A stretch of 64,000 bases of DNA from CAZJHX01 sp964545715. Lineage in GTDB: Bacteria; Myxococcota_A; UBA9042; GCA-2863065. The first letter of the stretch is position 1; each line of letters opens with the position of its first letter. Positions 18,323-27,169 of this stretch are shown in pieces. The translations under genes and the position numbers were made by a program. A model generated the notes under the pieces. The model saw only the letters and a program-made list of their open reading frames with translations. It did no database searches and was not told where the DNA came from. Location of the stretch: positions 156,420 to 220,419 of the forward strand of contig CAZJHX010000001.1 in the NCBI GenBank assembly GCA_964545715.1. The letters run 5' to 3'.

Positions 18323-19094
18323 GGTCACGGCCAACGGTCTGCGCTTTCACGTGCAGCGAATGGGCAGCGGCGACCGGACGGTCGTGTTTCTGCACGGCCT
18401 GGTGATGGACAACCTGTCCAGCTGGTACTTCACGGTGGCAAACCGCGTCGCGCAGACGGCGTCGGTGCTGCTGTATGACCTGCGTGGGCACGGGCGCAGT
18501 GAGCGGCCCGAGAGCGGCTACACCGTCGACGACATGGTCTCGGACCTGGCCGGCGTGCTGGACGCGGCCGGCATCACGGAGCCGGTCGACCTGGTGGGCA
18601 ACTCCTTTGGCGGGCTGCTCGGCATCGCGTTTGCGCTGGCGCACCCCGAGCGCGCCCGATCGCTTGTGCTCGTCGACGCCCACATGAGCGATGCGGGCTG
18701 GGGCGCAGAGATGGCCGCGACGCTGGGTCTGGAGGGCGAGGATCGCGACCTGAAGATCCTGGACTCGTTCAAGAGCTGGCTGGGTCGACACAGCGAGCGA
18801 AAGCGCAACAAGCTGGCCAAAAATGCGGAGGCGCTGGTTTACGGCACGTCGTTGGTTGCGGATCTCCAGCGGTCCGCGCTGTTTGACGATCACGCGCTGG
18901 CGGCGCTGCCGTGTCCCGTGCTGGCGATCTACGGGGAGCGCTCGGACATCATCGAGCGCGGGCGCCTTCTCGCGCGCACGTTTGGCGATTGTGAGCTGGT
19001 CGTGTTGGACGGGTGCAGCCATTCGGTTTTGTGGGAGGCGACCGAGACGGTGCGGGATCTCATCGTCGGTTGGGTCGGTCGGGAGGTCGGGTAA
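18315..19094 (+). CDS. Alpha/beta hydrolase, second of a tandem pair
   Basis: A 259-residue alpha/beta hydrolase with HGLVMDN, YDLRGHGRSER, nucleophile elbow GNSFGG (Ser), an acid in YGERSD and a C-terminal His in CSHSVLWE. The elbow has Asn instead of the His found in the first copy (GHSFGA), so the two may differ in specificity. It overlaps the first copy by 8 bp, and its stop overlaps the next start by one base. Role by context: chain release or ester chemistry for the synthase product. Confidence 0.8.
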   Translation: MAEVTANGLRFHVQRMGSGDRTVVFLHGLVMDNLSSWYFTVANRVAQTASVLLYDLRGHGRSERPESGYTVDDMVSDLAGVLDAAGITEPVDLVGNSFGGLLGIAFALAHPERARSLVLVDAHMSDAGWGAEMAATLGLEGEDRDLKILDSFKSWLGRHSERKRNKLAKNAEALVYGTSLVADLQRSALFDDHALAALPCPVLAIYGERSDIIERGRLLARTFGDCELVVLDGCSHSVLWEATETVRDLIVGWVGREVG

Positions 19095-20254
19095 TGGCGC
19101 GCTTTCTGTTCGTCGTGCCGCCACTGACCGGGCACGTGAATCCGACGGTCTCCGTCGCAGCGCAGCTTGTCCAGCGCGGGCATGAGGTCGCCTGGGTCGG
19201 TCATCCGGGCAAAGTTCGTCCGCTGCTGCCGGACGGGGCGACGCTGTTTGAGCTGGACGACCGCGTGCCGGCCGCGCTGGTCGAGGAGATGACGACTAAA
19301 GCCCACAGCGTGCGCGGTTTGTCAGGGCTGAAGTTCTTGTGGGAGGACTTTCTGCTGCCGCTGGCGCGCGCGATGGTTCCGGGTGTCGAGGCCGCCGTCG
19401 AGGCGCTGCAGCCGGACGTGCTGATCGTGGATCAGCAGGCGCTGGCCGGCGGGATCGTTGCACGCAGGCGCGATTTGCCGTGGGCCACGTCCACGACCAC
19501 GTCCGCAGGCGTCACCGACCCGCTGAAAGGGCTGCCGAAAGTACACGCGTGGTTGCTGGAGAATCAGGCGGCGCTGCAGCGGGAGTTTGGCCTGGAGCCG
19601 GTGGCCCAGCCCGATTGCTCTCCTGAGTGTGTCGTCGTGTTCTCGACGTCGGCTTTGATCGGCGACATCGACTTCCCGGCCCACTATCACCTGGTTGGGC
19701 CATCGGTGCGCGCGCGCGGTGATCGCGACGGGTTTGAGTGGGACAAGCTGGACGCCGCGGTGCCCAAAGTGCTGGTGTCGTTGGGCACCGTCAACGCAGA
19801 TCGTGGCGCGCGCTTCTATCGAGCGGTGGTCGAGGCGTTCACCGGCGCGGAGCTGCAGATCATCTTGGCGGCGCCGCCCGAGTTGGTGGGCGAGGTGCCG
19901 GACAACATCCTTGTGCAGGGTTGGGTTCCGCAGGTCGCGCTGCTGCCCGAGGTCGACGCGGTCGTGAGCCACGCGGGCCACAACACGGTTTGTGAGGCGC
20001 TGCTGCACGGCGTTCCGCTGGTGGTGGCGCCCATCAAAGACGATCAGCCCGTGGTGGCCCAACAGGTGGCCGATGCGGGAGCGGGTGTACGGATCCGCTT
20101 CGGACGCGTGACGGCTAAGGGGCTGCGCGCGGCGGTTCGAGAGGTTCTGGAGGATGGCCGCTATCGGGCGGCCGCGGAGGAGATCGGTCGATCGTTTGCT
20201 GAAGCTGGAGGCGCCGCGGCTGCCGCTGTGGTCCTCGAGGAGTTGTTGCTGTGA
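19094..20254 (+). CDS. MGT-type (GT1/GT28-like) glycosyltransferase
   Basis: A 386-residue two-domain GT-B enzyme of the macrolide-glycosyltransferase type. The N-terminal domain starts with FVVPPLTGHVNPTV. The C-terminal domain has VSLGTVN, the donor-site strip WVPQVALLPEVDAVVSHAGH and KDDQPVVAQQ. Relatives glycosylate small hydrophobic acceptors such as polyketides or carotenoids with a UDP- or dTDP-sugar. Inside this operon the acceptor is most likely the synthase product. ATG 19094 is chosen from its one-base overlap with the previous stop and the immediate start of the fold. Confidence 0.84.
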   Translation: MARFLFVVPPLTGHVNPTVSVAAQLVQRGHEVAWVGHPGKVRPLLPDGATLFELDDRVPAALVEEMTTKAHSVRGLSGLKFLWEDFLLPLARAMVPGVEAAVEALQPDVLIVDQQALAGGIVARRRDLPWATSTTTSAGVTDPLKGLPKVHAWLLENQAALQREFGLEPVAQPDCSPECVVVFSTSALIGDIDFPAHYHLVGPSVRARGDRDGFEWDKLDAAVPKVLVSLGTVNADRGARFYRAVVEAFTGAELQIILAAPPELVGEVPDNILVQGWVPQVALLPEVDAVVSHAGHNTVCEALLHGVPLVVAPIKDDQPVVAQQVADAGAGVRIRFGRVTAKGLRAAVREVLEDGRYRAAAEEIGRSFAEAGGAAAAAVVLEELLL

Positions 20255-22047
20255 TCTGGGTTATCGGCCTGTTGTTGACTCTCTTTGTGTTGGACGCGCT
20301 TCGATTGCGAGGTCGTCTGGCCGCCTTGAAGGTGCTGCCGGCGACCGCCGATTCGCCGTCGGGCCAGCCGTTTGAGCTGCGCACGGCGCCAAACGTGACG
20401 GTCTCGGACGAGACGCGGGCCGCCGCGTGCGCCCATGCTGAAGCGAACGGGCTGACCGTCGTGGATCTGGTGCCCGGTGACCTCTCGACCCGCGCCGCGC
20501 TGGGGCTGGTTCAGCTGGTCGATACCGCCGCGTATCGAGACGATCGCTTTACCCAGGGCCGCACTGCAGAGCACGCGTTTGTCGCCACCGCGGATGTGCT
20601 CGAGCGCGCGGGCGGCAACGCCACGGATGGGCTGAGCTTTGTCCGGCAGGCGATGTCGCTCAAGCACTATGCGTGCAAGTCCACGGACCTGGCGGTCGCG
20701 CCCGGATTGAGCGCGGTGACCACGGACAGCGCGGCCCGCATGGCCGTCCTGCGTGAGGTGATGGGCGGCGGGGCGACAGCGGTGCTGATCGGACAGCCCA
20801 TCTTGCTGGGCCTGCTGGTCTGGGCGGTGCTCGCGGAGCCCGTGTGGGGCGCCGTCCTGTGGGCGGTCTATCATCTCCAACCGCTGGTGGCGCTCTCGGG
20901 CAGCGCGATCAAGCCGCCGGACCTGCTGTTGACCACGGTGCTGCGTGCGCCGCTGGACCTGTTGGACTGGGGCAGGCTCGTCAGTGTGCGGTCGTCCAAG
21001 CCGCCCGCCGATCCCGTCGAAGAGCGGCGCCCCAAGTACGCGCAGCTGATGGAGAAGGGCCTGGACCCGTTCTTTGAGCCGCGTCGCGATACGTGCCCAA
21101 TCTGCGCTTCGACGGAGCTGGACCTCTGCCTGAAGGTGTCGGACCTGTTTCAGTACAAGCCCGGGCACTTCCGGCTCGACCGCTGCCGCGGGTGCGCCCA
21201 CGTCTTTCAGAATCCACGCCTGACCGTCGAGGGGCTCAACTTCTATTACGGCGACTTCTACGACGGGCTGGGCGAAGCGGGGCTGGAGGCCATCTTTGCG
21301 TACAGCGCAGACCCGTACCTTGTGCGCGCGCGCATGATGGAGGGCATCGGGGTGCCGACGAAGTGGTTGGATGTCGGCACCGGACACGGCCACTTCTGCT
21401 GTGCCGCGCGCGACGTGTGGCCGGACACGACCTTCGACGGGCTGGATCTCAGCGAGAGCATCGAAGAGGCCCAACGCCGCAGGTGGGTCGACAACGGCTT
21501 CCGGGGCCTGTTCCCCGAGCTGGCCGACGAGCATCGAGGCGCGTACGACGTGGTCAGCATGAGTCACTACCTGGAGCACACACGCGAGCCCGCCGAAGAG
21601 CTCGCCGCGGCCAGCAAGGTCCTTGCGCCGGGCGGTCACCTGTTGATCGAGGTGCCGGACCCGGACTGCCGGACGGGGCGCCTGTTCGGCCGGTTTTGGC
21701 TGCCCTGGTTCCAGCCCCAGCACCAGCACTTTCTGTCTGTGAAAAACCTTGAGCGCCTCTTCGCGGAGCACGGCTTCGAGGCGGTGACGTGGCATCGCGG
21801 CGAGGCGCACCAACCCGTGGATCTGCTCTTTGCCGCCATGATCGCGTTCGGTCTATTGTCGCCCAAGCCCAAGCTGCCCTGGCAGCCGCGACCGACGGTG
21901 TGGCGTCGGATCATGCACGGCGTGGTCTGGACCGTGGGCACGCCGATGTGTCTGCTGGCGTGGGGGCTGGATCAAGCGCTGGCTCCGCTGATGCGCAGGC
22001 CGGGCCGCTCAAATACCTATCGGGTTTTGGCGCGCCGCACAGCCTAG
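20251..22047 (+). CDS. Membrane-anchored SAM methyltransferase with N-terminal unknown domain and zinc-ribbon-like segment
   Basis: A 598-residue protein. It begins with a membrane helix (~1-18), then ~170 residues of unknown fold and one or two hydrophobic helices at ~180-215. A CPIC ... CRGC four-Cys segment follows at ~285-325, then a class I methyltransferase core with DVGTGHGHF and FDGLDLS (~365-500). The four-Cys segment plus methyltransferase resembles the methyltransferase_23 type of sugar/C-methyltransferases. The C-terminus has a further hydrophobic stretch. It probably methylates the lipid product or its sugar at the membrane. GTG 20251 overlaps the glycosyltransferase stop (GTGA). 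Last gene of the operon. Confidence 0.76.
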   Translation: MIWVIGLLLTLFVLDALRLRGRLAALKVLPATADSPSGQPFELRTAPNVTVSDETRAAACAHAEANGLTVVDLVPGDLSTRAALGLVQLVDTAAYRDDRFTQGRTAEHAFVATADVLERAGGNATDGLSFVRQAMSLKHYACKSTDLAVAPGLSAVTTDSAARMAVLREVMGGGATAVLIGQPILLGLLVWAVLAEPVWGAVLWAVYHLQPLVALSGSAIKPPDLLLTTVLRAPLDLLDWGRLVSVRSSKPPADPVEERRPKYAQLMEKGLDPFFEPRRDTCPICASTELDLCLKVSDLFQYKPGHFRLDRCRGCAHVFQNPRLTVEGLNFYYGDFYDGLGEAGLEAIFAYSADPYLVRARMMEGIGVPTKWLDVGTGHGHFCCAARDVWPDTTFDGLDLSESIEEAQRRRWVDNGFRGLFPELADEHRGAYDVVSMSHYLEHTREPAEELAAASKVLAPGGHLLIEVPDPDCRTGRLFGRFWLPWFQPQHQHFLSVKNLERLFAEHGFEAVTWHRGEAHQPVDLLFAAMIAFGLLSPKPKLPWQPRPTVWRRIMHGVVWTVGTPMCLLAWGLDQALAPLMRRPGRSNTYRVLARRTA

Positions 22048-22069
22048 CCAGTCACTCCACGAGCGACAT

Positions 22070-22918
22070 CTACTGCGCGGGTAGGGGGGCGCCGCGCTCG
22101 TGGGCCACGATGATCTCGCCGCTCTCGGCGCAGGCCTCCACGAACCTCTGCCAGTGCTTGCCGTGGGCGCCGTCGTGCACCTGCTCCAGCAGCAGACCCG
22201 CGCTGCACGTGCCGTCGTCGCGCACATGGCTGGTCCACGCGACTTTAGCGGTGGCGCGCATGTTCATCTTCAGCCGTCCGGCCGCGATCGGGATGCTCAG
22301 TCGTACGCGGTCCCCGCCCGCCAGGGAGTGCTCTGTCCGGATACGAACGCCGCGCTCGCAGACATCGCGCAGCTCTGCTTTGAAGTCGATGCGGTCGACC
22401 TGTCCCTCGATAGCCAGGCTCTGGCGCACTCGGCGCTGCCAGCGCTGCTCGATTCGTGGTCCGGTCGGCGCCTCAATAATCTGTCGTTTCTTCCGCGTCG
22501 CGGCGTAGCGACGGCCTGTGATCGAGTGCGGATTGAAGGAGAAGTAGAGGCGCGTGCGGTCGGTGACCCAGTGGTCTTCGCTGATGTCGCTCCAGCGAAG
22601 CGACTGGCCCAGGAACTCTTCGACCGTGGTGCGCCCCGCCTTGGAGTAGAGGGCGACGGCCTTGAGGACCAGGCCCACGGCGGTGCCGCTGACTCGGCAG
22701 TGCTCTACTTTGGCCATGAGCTCGACGCGACCTGGATGGTCGCCGCGGTGAAGGAAGGCGCATCGTACAACGCCACTGAACTCGGCAGCGCCGGTCACCA
22801 TGGCGGTGATGCGTCGCTCGGTTACCTCAACGATGGTCAGAGGTAGCGCCCCGCCGCTGGGTGCGGCGATCTGGCCCTCGATAACCTGGTATCCGGCGCC
22901 CTGGGCGCTTTGATCCAA
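22070..22918 (-). CDS. PilZ-like domain protein
   Basis: A 282-residue soluble protein. The C-terminal ~110 residues look like PilZ, a c-di-GMP receptor fold: an RRVRQ basic motif, then DVCERG in place of the usual D/N-x-S-x-x-G, then a beta-rich block (RVRLSIPI, KVAWTSH, CSAGLLLEQV). The Ser to Cys change and the long N-terminal part (~160 residues, unknown) leave ligand binding uncertain. The start is TTG 22918, four bases after a perfect AGGAGG. It converges with the synthase operon with a 22-bp gap in which I see no terminator. Confidence 0.6.
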   Translation of the reverse strand: MDQSAQGAGYQVIEGQIAAPSGGALPLTIVEVTERRITAMVTGAAEFSGVVRCAFLHRGDHPGRVELMAKVEHCRVSGTAVGLVLKAVALYSKAGRTTVEEFLGQSLRWSDISEDHWVTDRTRLYFSFNPHSITGRRYAATRKKRQIIEAPTGPRIEQRWQRRVRQSLAIEGQVDRIDFKAELRDVCERGVRIRTEHSLAGGDRVRLSIPIAAGRLKMNMRATAKVAWTSHVRDDGTCSAGLLLEQVHDGAHGKHWQRFVEACAESGEIIVAHERGAPLPAQ

Positions 22919-22981
22919 CCGGCCTCCTATGCACGTATTATTTGGGGTGCCCTAGCAGGTCGATCATAGCACGAAAGTGCC

Positions 22982-24082
22982 TTACAGAGACGTGGCTTCT
23001 TCCGGAATGTCGTCGTCCTCGACGGCCGGCTCGTCGCCCAGCTCCGGCAGCGACGGCTCGACGGCCTCGGCGAAAACGCACTCGTCGTGGTTTCCTGTGG
23101 TTTTTACGATGGTCGGCTCCTGACCGGGCAGCTTCACGGCGGTCGCCTCGAACGCGGTCTTGAAGGTCATCGCGCTCCAGCATTGGGTCATCGCCGCGGC
23201 CTCGTAGCCCTCGGCCTCGATGTCGCCGCCGTTGGCGATCAGGTCGCCGCGGCCGGCTCCGGTGACGGCCCAGCGGCTGAGCATCGCGGCGTTCTCGAGC
23301 GCCTCCTTGCCCTCCTCACCCTTGTTCAGGTCGAAGCCCTTGATGCCGTGGACCAGGACGCCGGCGCCGTTGGGCTCGATGGCGAAGTGCGCGGCCTGGT
23401 GCAGCGGACCCTCAGTGCCGTCGCTGTAGCCGAAGAAGAAGGCGGTGATCGTGCGGCCCGAGGCGCCGTTGGACCAGTGGGCCAGCACCTTGCCGGTGGT
23501 CTTGGGGTTCAGGTCGGTGTCCAGGTTCACCCACACGCGACCGTGCGCGTCGCCGTCATCGGCGGCCGGGAAATAGCGGCCCGTGATGCGCAGGCGCCAC
23601 GCGGCGGGGTTGCCGGCCTCTGATTTGAGGCGCGCGAGTACACTGTACTTGTAGTGCGCGCCGACCTTGCGGACGACCAGCAGGTGCTGCTGCGGATCCA
23701 GCGGCGTGGACCCGAACCATACGGCCTTCTTCTTGCCGGTGTAGGTCGGCTCGATGTTGTTCACGACAAAGCGGATGGGCAGCAGAATGTGCGCCAGTCC
23801 GGCGTTCATGCGGAAGCTCGTGGTCGCCGTGTGCGCCCAGAACTCGGAGATGCCGCCGACCAGCGCTCCCTCCTGCGAGCCCGGCTTGGCCGCCGATGAC
23901 GGCAACACAACGCCCAGCGTCGCCGCATCGGGCAGCGCCTCCTCCAGCGCGGGCTCCACCGTATTCAGGGTGGATTCACCGTCGGGCGCGGTTGCACCGT
24001 CCGGGCTGCTCGCCAGACCGCAGCCGACGATTGAGAACGCGAGGGTAGTGACGACCGACAAGATAACCGTGTGTTTCAACAT
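22982..24082 (-). CDS. Lipoprotein of unknown function
   Basis: A 366-residue protein. The N-terminus is a lipoprotein signal ending in AFSIVGC, so Cys21 should be lipidated and the protein attached to a membrane facing periplasm or outside. The mature part is beta-rich with no recognised domain and has an acidic C-terminus. GGAG stands nine bases before ATG 24082, which supports this start. Role unknown. Confidence 0.75.
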   Translation of the reverse strand: MLKHTVILSVVTTLAFSIVGCGLASSPDGATAPDGESTLNTVEPALEEALPDAATLGVVLPSSAAKPGSQEGALVGGISEFWAHTATTSFRMNAGLAHILLPIRFVVNNIEPTYTGKKKAVWFGSTPLDPQQHLLVVRKVGAHYKYSVLARLKSEAGNPAAWRLRITGRYFPAADDGDAHGRVWVNLDTDLNPKTTGKVLAHWSNGASGRTITAFFFGYSDGTEGPLHQAAHFAIEPNGAGVLVHGIKGFDLNKGEEGKEALENAAMLSRWAVTGAGRGDLIANGGDIEAEGYEAAAMTQCWSAMTFKTAFEATAVKLPGQEPTIVKTTGNHDECVFAEAVEPSLPELGDEPAVEDDDIPEEATSL

Positions 24083-24271
24083 GAGTAGAATCTCCGTTTA
24101 GTGCTCGGCCCCCTTCATGAGCACACGCTGTGCCGAATTTCTAAGTGACTGATATGTAAACAATTCTTGTCGAGGGGTGCGCGTTGTGTAAACCGGTGGT
24201 GACGGTTTGCATGCTGATTTTTGTCAATGGTGATAACGACAGGAAACACCGGGCTCGAATAAGCTGCGCTG
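24083..24271. promoter_or_regulatory. Divergent intergenic region between two lipoprotein genes
   Basis: A 189-bp gap, AT-richer than its surroundings. It holds an AAACCG/CGGTTT inverted pair around 24189-24208 (7-base spacer) that could be an operator for either gene. TTGTCA near 24223 is a -35-like hexamer, but a matching -10 is not convincing. Confidence 0.3.
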
Positions 24272-25456
24272 ATGCTTCGGGCTGTGGTCATAGCCGGTTT
24301 GTTGGCGGGATGCGGAGGCGCGGACGACGTTGCGGCGGATGTGTCAGACGACGCGCACGAGGTCTCTGACGACACCCACGGCCCCGACGTGGATGCGGCG
24401 CCGCTGCAGACTCTGACGACGGATCCGGGTGCGCGCGTCTTGAGCCGGCTGGCGACACTGGAAGAGCTGCCGGGGCTGGCGGACCAGCCCAGCATCCGAG
24501 GCCGGCGCATCGGGACCCTGGCTGCCTTCGACGCCCGGATCTACTTCGGCTACGGCGACTACAGCGACAACACCGGCCCGATTCAGGTCCTGTCATACGA
24601 GCCGGCGTCGGCGGCCTTCGACGCTTCGCACACCGTCACGACGGAGGAGGTGCTGCGCTTTACGCGTCACACCGGGCGCCTGTTTTCGCCGGACATCGAT
24701 CCCAAGGGTCATCAAGCCGAGGGCAGCGGGTTTCGGCTGGAGAGCGCCGACAGCGCCTGGGAGACGATGACTCCCATCGCGGGCGCTGTTCATACGTTTG
24801 CGCTGGCGAGCCATGATGGCCGGCTCTTCGCGGCAAACGGCTCGCTGACGGGAGGCGCCGCAACGCTGACCTCGACCGAGGACTTGGGCGAGACCTGGGT
24901 CGTGGAGCACAGCACGCAGGCGCCCGGCAGCGCGTTTGCCCGGTACACGCAGGTTGGATCAGCCGGCGGCGTGCTGTTTCTGGGCGGTTGGCTGTCCACC
25001 GCTCCCCGCCAGCAGCTGGGCTTCGTCATGGATGGCGGTGACTGGCGCCCGGTTCACGCGCTCCCGCCCAAAGGCTCCCTTGTCCCGATGGAGATCGATG
25101 GCGCGCTGATCGTTGCGAACATCAACGGCGACCACGGTAAAGGCGGGACTCATCTGGGCACCTATCGGGTGCAGGACGACGCGCTCCAGTCGGCGGACTA
25201 CGTCTTCCCCGCGGGCCAGCGGGTGATCAACTGGAGCACGGACCAGTCCGGGGGGCTGTGGGTCTTGACCCGAACCGGCGCCGGTGACGTGGCCATCCTG
25301 CTGCGCGAAGACGCGGCCTGGACCGAAATAGCCGTGCTCACTGCGCTGCCCGACGACGAGTTCAGTGCAGTCGCGCGGCTTGGAAACCACGTGTATCTGG
25401 GCACGCTGGGCGGCGACTTCTACACCGTAGCGGAGCTCTACGCGCCTGCGCCCTGA
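24272..25456 (+). CDS. Lipoprotein, probable beta-propeller
   Basis: A 394-residue protein with a short lipoprotein signal (LLAGCGG; lipidated Cys ~14), an Asp-rich linker, then repeated beta-blades with sialidase/exo-alpha-like turns (GRLFAANGS, GGVLFLGGW, NHVYLGTLGGDFY). The periodic blades suggest a propeller used for binding; no catalytic residues are recognised. ATG 24272 has no clear ribosome site. Its TGA stop abuts the stop of the convergent gene inside the hexamer TGATCA. Confidence 0.7.
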   Translation: MLRAVVIAGLLAGCGGADDVAADVSDDAHEVSDDTHGPDVDAAPLQTLTTDPGARVLSRLATLEELPGLADQPSIRGRRIGTLAAFDARIYFGYGDYSDNTGPIQVLSYEPASAAFDASHTVTTEEVLRFTRHTGRLFSPDIDPKGHQAEGSGFRLESADSAWETMTPIAGAVHTFALASHDGRLFAANGSLTGGAATLTSTEDLGETWVVEHSTQAPGSAFARYTQVGSAGGVLFLGGWLSTAPRQQLGFVMDGGDWRPVHALPPKGSLVPMEIDGALIVANINGDHGKGGTHLGTYRVQDDALQSADYVFPAGQRVINWSTDQSGGLWVLTRTGAGDVAILLREDAAWTEIAVLTALPDDEFSAVARLGNHVYLGTLGGDFYTVAELYAPAP

Positions 25457-27169
25457 TCACGGGTCGGGCAGGGCGCTGCAGATGAAGGGCGCCTTGGACG
25501 AGCAGTTTCGCTCGTACCACAGCGGGGCGGCGCTGCCCTTGTAGAAGGTGCAGTCGAATTGGGGCAGCAGCTTGGCCGGCTCACCTTCGGCCCAGTTCGT
25601 AAACGTCGCCTCCGTGCCGTCGCCCCAGAGGTACTCGTCCTCGGTCTTGCGGTCGTTCAGCCCGATCGCCCAGATGCCGCCCTTGGTCTCGTGTGCCACG
25701 GCCCAGACCGCCTCGTTCTGCTCGGCGCTGTCGATGCGCGCCAGCTGGTGCCCCTGTGCTTTGCAGAAGGCGCGCGCCTGCGTCCACTTCCGCACGTGGG
25801 TGCAGAAGAAGTAGTCGACCTCGTCCACGGTCTGAGACGGGCAGGGGCAGTCCGGGTTGTCATCGATGTACCCGCTGCAGTTGTTGTCGATCCCGTCGCA
25901 CACCTCTTCGGCGTCGGGGTGGATGGCCGGGTCGGCGTCATTGCAGTCGTGAGCGCAGGGCCCGAAGCCATCGCTGTCATCATCCGGCTCCACCCCGTCC
26001 ACAAGGCAGTCCAGGTCCGCGCGAAAGCCCTCCAGGCGGTTGCCCAGCCACTTGCGCAGCCCCTCCTGCGCGTTCTCCATCGAGGTGTTCGTGTAGCGTT
26101 TGCGCGTGTCCGCCCGAGCCGCCTCGTCGATGAGCGCGAGCACACTGTCTACCTCGGAAGACAGGTCCAGGGCCTCGAACGTATCGGCGGCCGCGCGCGC
26201 ACGAAAGATGTAGTCCAGGCGGCACTCGGCCACGTCGTCTATGCACTTGCGCAGCAGATACCCGTTGCCGTCAAACGGTGTCGTGCGCCGCACGAAGACC
26301 TGGTCCAGGCTCCACGGCAGGTACGACCACGTTCCGGCCGCGGTCTCGTAATACATGTAGTAGTTGTGTGGCGACTGGTAGCCGTCAAAGTGCCCGATGA
26401 GGGCCTCCGCCGCGGTGTAGCTCAGAAACTCAGACCCATCCAGCACGCTGTCCGCACCGTAGAAGATCCGGTCGCTGTCCTCCTTGGCCTGCTCGGCGAA
26501 GAGCTCCAGCGCCTCCAGATCCGGGTCGCCCTCGTCCAGGTCGAAGCCGTCGACGGATTTGTTGATGTCGTCGCCGGACTCCGCCTCGTACAGGCTGCCG
26601 AGCGGGTCGTCGAAGTTCTCCTCCAGGAAGTCGTCGTTGTACGGCTGCAGATTCAAATAGAGTCCGTAGTGCTCTCCGTTGACCGTCACCGTGGCGTATC
26701 CCGTGCGCGGCGCCGGCACGCCCATCGCGCGAAAAACCGCGTAGCCCAGCCACTCTTTGAGCATGGAGGTGTCGTGGTGCAGGTTGTTCAGCGTCAGCCC
26801 CTCCAGCCCAAGGAAGCGCCCGCCCTTTGTAAACGCGTTGAACTTCACCTTGAAGGAGGGCTTCTCGGCGAGCGTGGTCAGCGTGAAGCTGCCTTTGAGC
26901 CGAATGCCGATGTTCTCGAACACCGCCTCTTCGTAGCGGAACGTGCCTTTCACGTAGACCTTGGGCTCGTCCGCCAGCGCGGCCATCGCGGCTTCGTCCA
27001 GCGTCAGGTGGAACTCAGGCAGCTGCGTGGAGGAGTACATCGCCGCAACGGTCAGCGGTGGCGGGGGCTCGATCGGAACCGGCGCCGGCGGTGTTGGCGG
27101 CTCGTCCACCGGCTCCGCACAGGCGGCAACCAGCATCGCGAGCAACCCGATTCGGAGCGCAGCGTGCAC
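25457..27169 (-). CDS. CotH-kinase lipoprotein with MopE-type metal-binding motif and C-type lectin domain
   Basis: A 570-residue protein. It begins with a lipoprotein signal ending in MLVAAC, then a Pro-rich linker. CotH-like kinase domain ~45-365: IRLKGSF, FKVKFNAF, GLYLNLQPYND, and the core HFDGYQSPHNYYMYY with LPWSLDQVF. Next come a MopE-like Asp/Cys motif (DSDGFG, DCNDADP, CDGIDNNC; ~400-440) and a C-type lectin-like domain (~460-568, ending RNCSSKAPFICS). CotH proteins phosphorylate surface proteins; the other two domains bind metal and probably glycans. Start is GTG 27169; upstream in-frame starts lie in the divergent gene region. No strong ribosome site is seen. Confidence 0.8.
   Translation of the reverse strand: MHAALRIGLLAMLVAACAEPVDEPPTPPAPVPIEPPPPLTVAAMYSSTQLPEFHLTLDEAAMAALADEPKVYVKGTFRYEEAVFENIGIRLKGSFTLTTLAEKPSFKVKFNAFTKGGRFLGLEGLTLNNLHHDTSMLKEWLGYAVFRAMGVPAPRTGYATVTVNGEHYGLYLNLQPYNDDFLEENFDDPLGSLYEAESGDDINKSVDGFDLDEGDPDLEALELFAEQAKEDSDRIFYGADSVLDGSEFLSYTAAEALIGHFDGYQSPHNYYMYYETAAGTWSYLPWSLDQVFVRRTTPFDGNGYLLRKCIDDVAECRLDYIFRARAAADTFEALDLSSEVDSVLALIDEAARADTRKRYTNTSMENAQEGLRKWLGNRLEGFRADLDCLVDGVEPDDDSDGFGPCAHDCNDADPAIHPDAEEVCDGIDNNCSGYIDDNPDCPCPSQTVDEVDYFFCTHVRKWTQARAFCKAQGHQLARIDSAEQNEAVWAVAHETKGGIWAIGLNDRKTEDEYLWGDGTEATFTNWAEGEPAKLLPQFDCTFYKGSAAPLWYERNCSSKAPFICSALPDP

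Noticed and set aside
25454..25459. TGATCA palindrome at the junction of two convergent genes
   Set aside because: It is simply the two abutting stop codons; no hairpin or T-tract follows.
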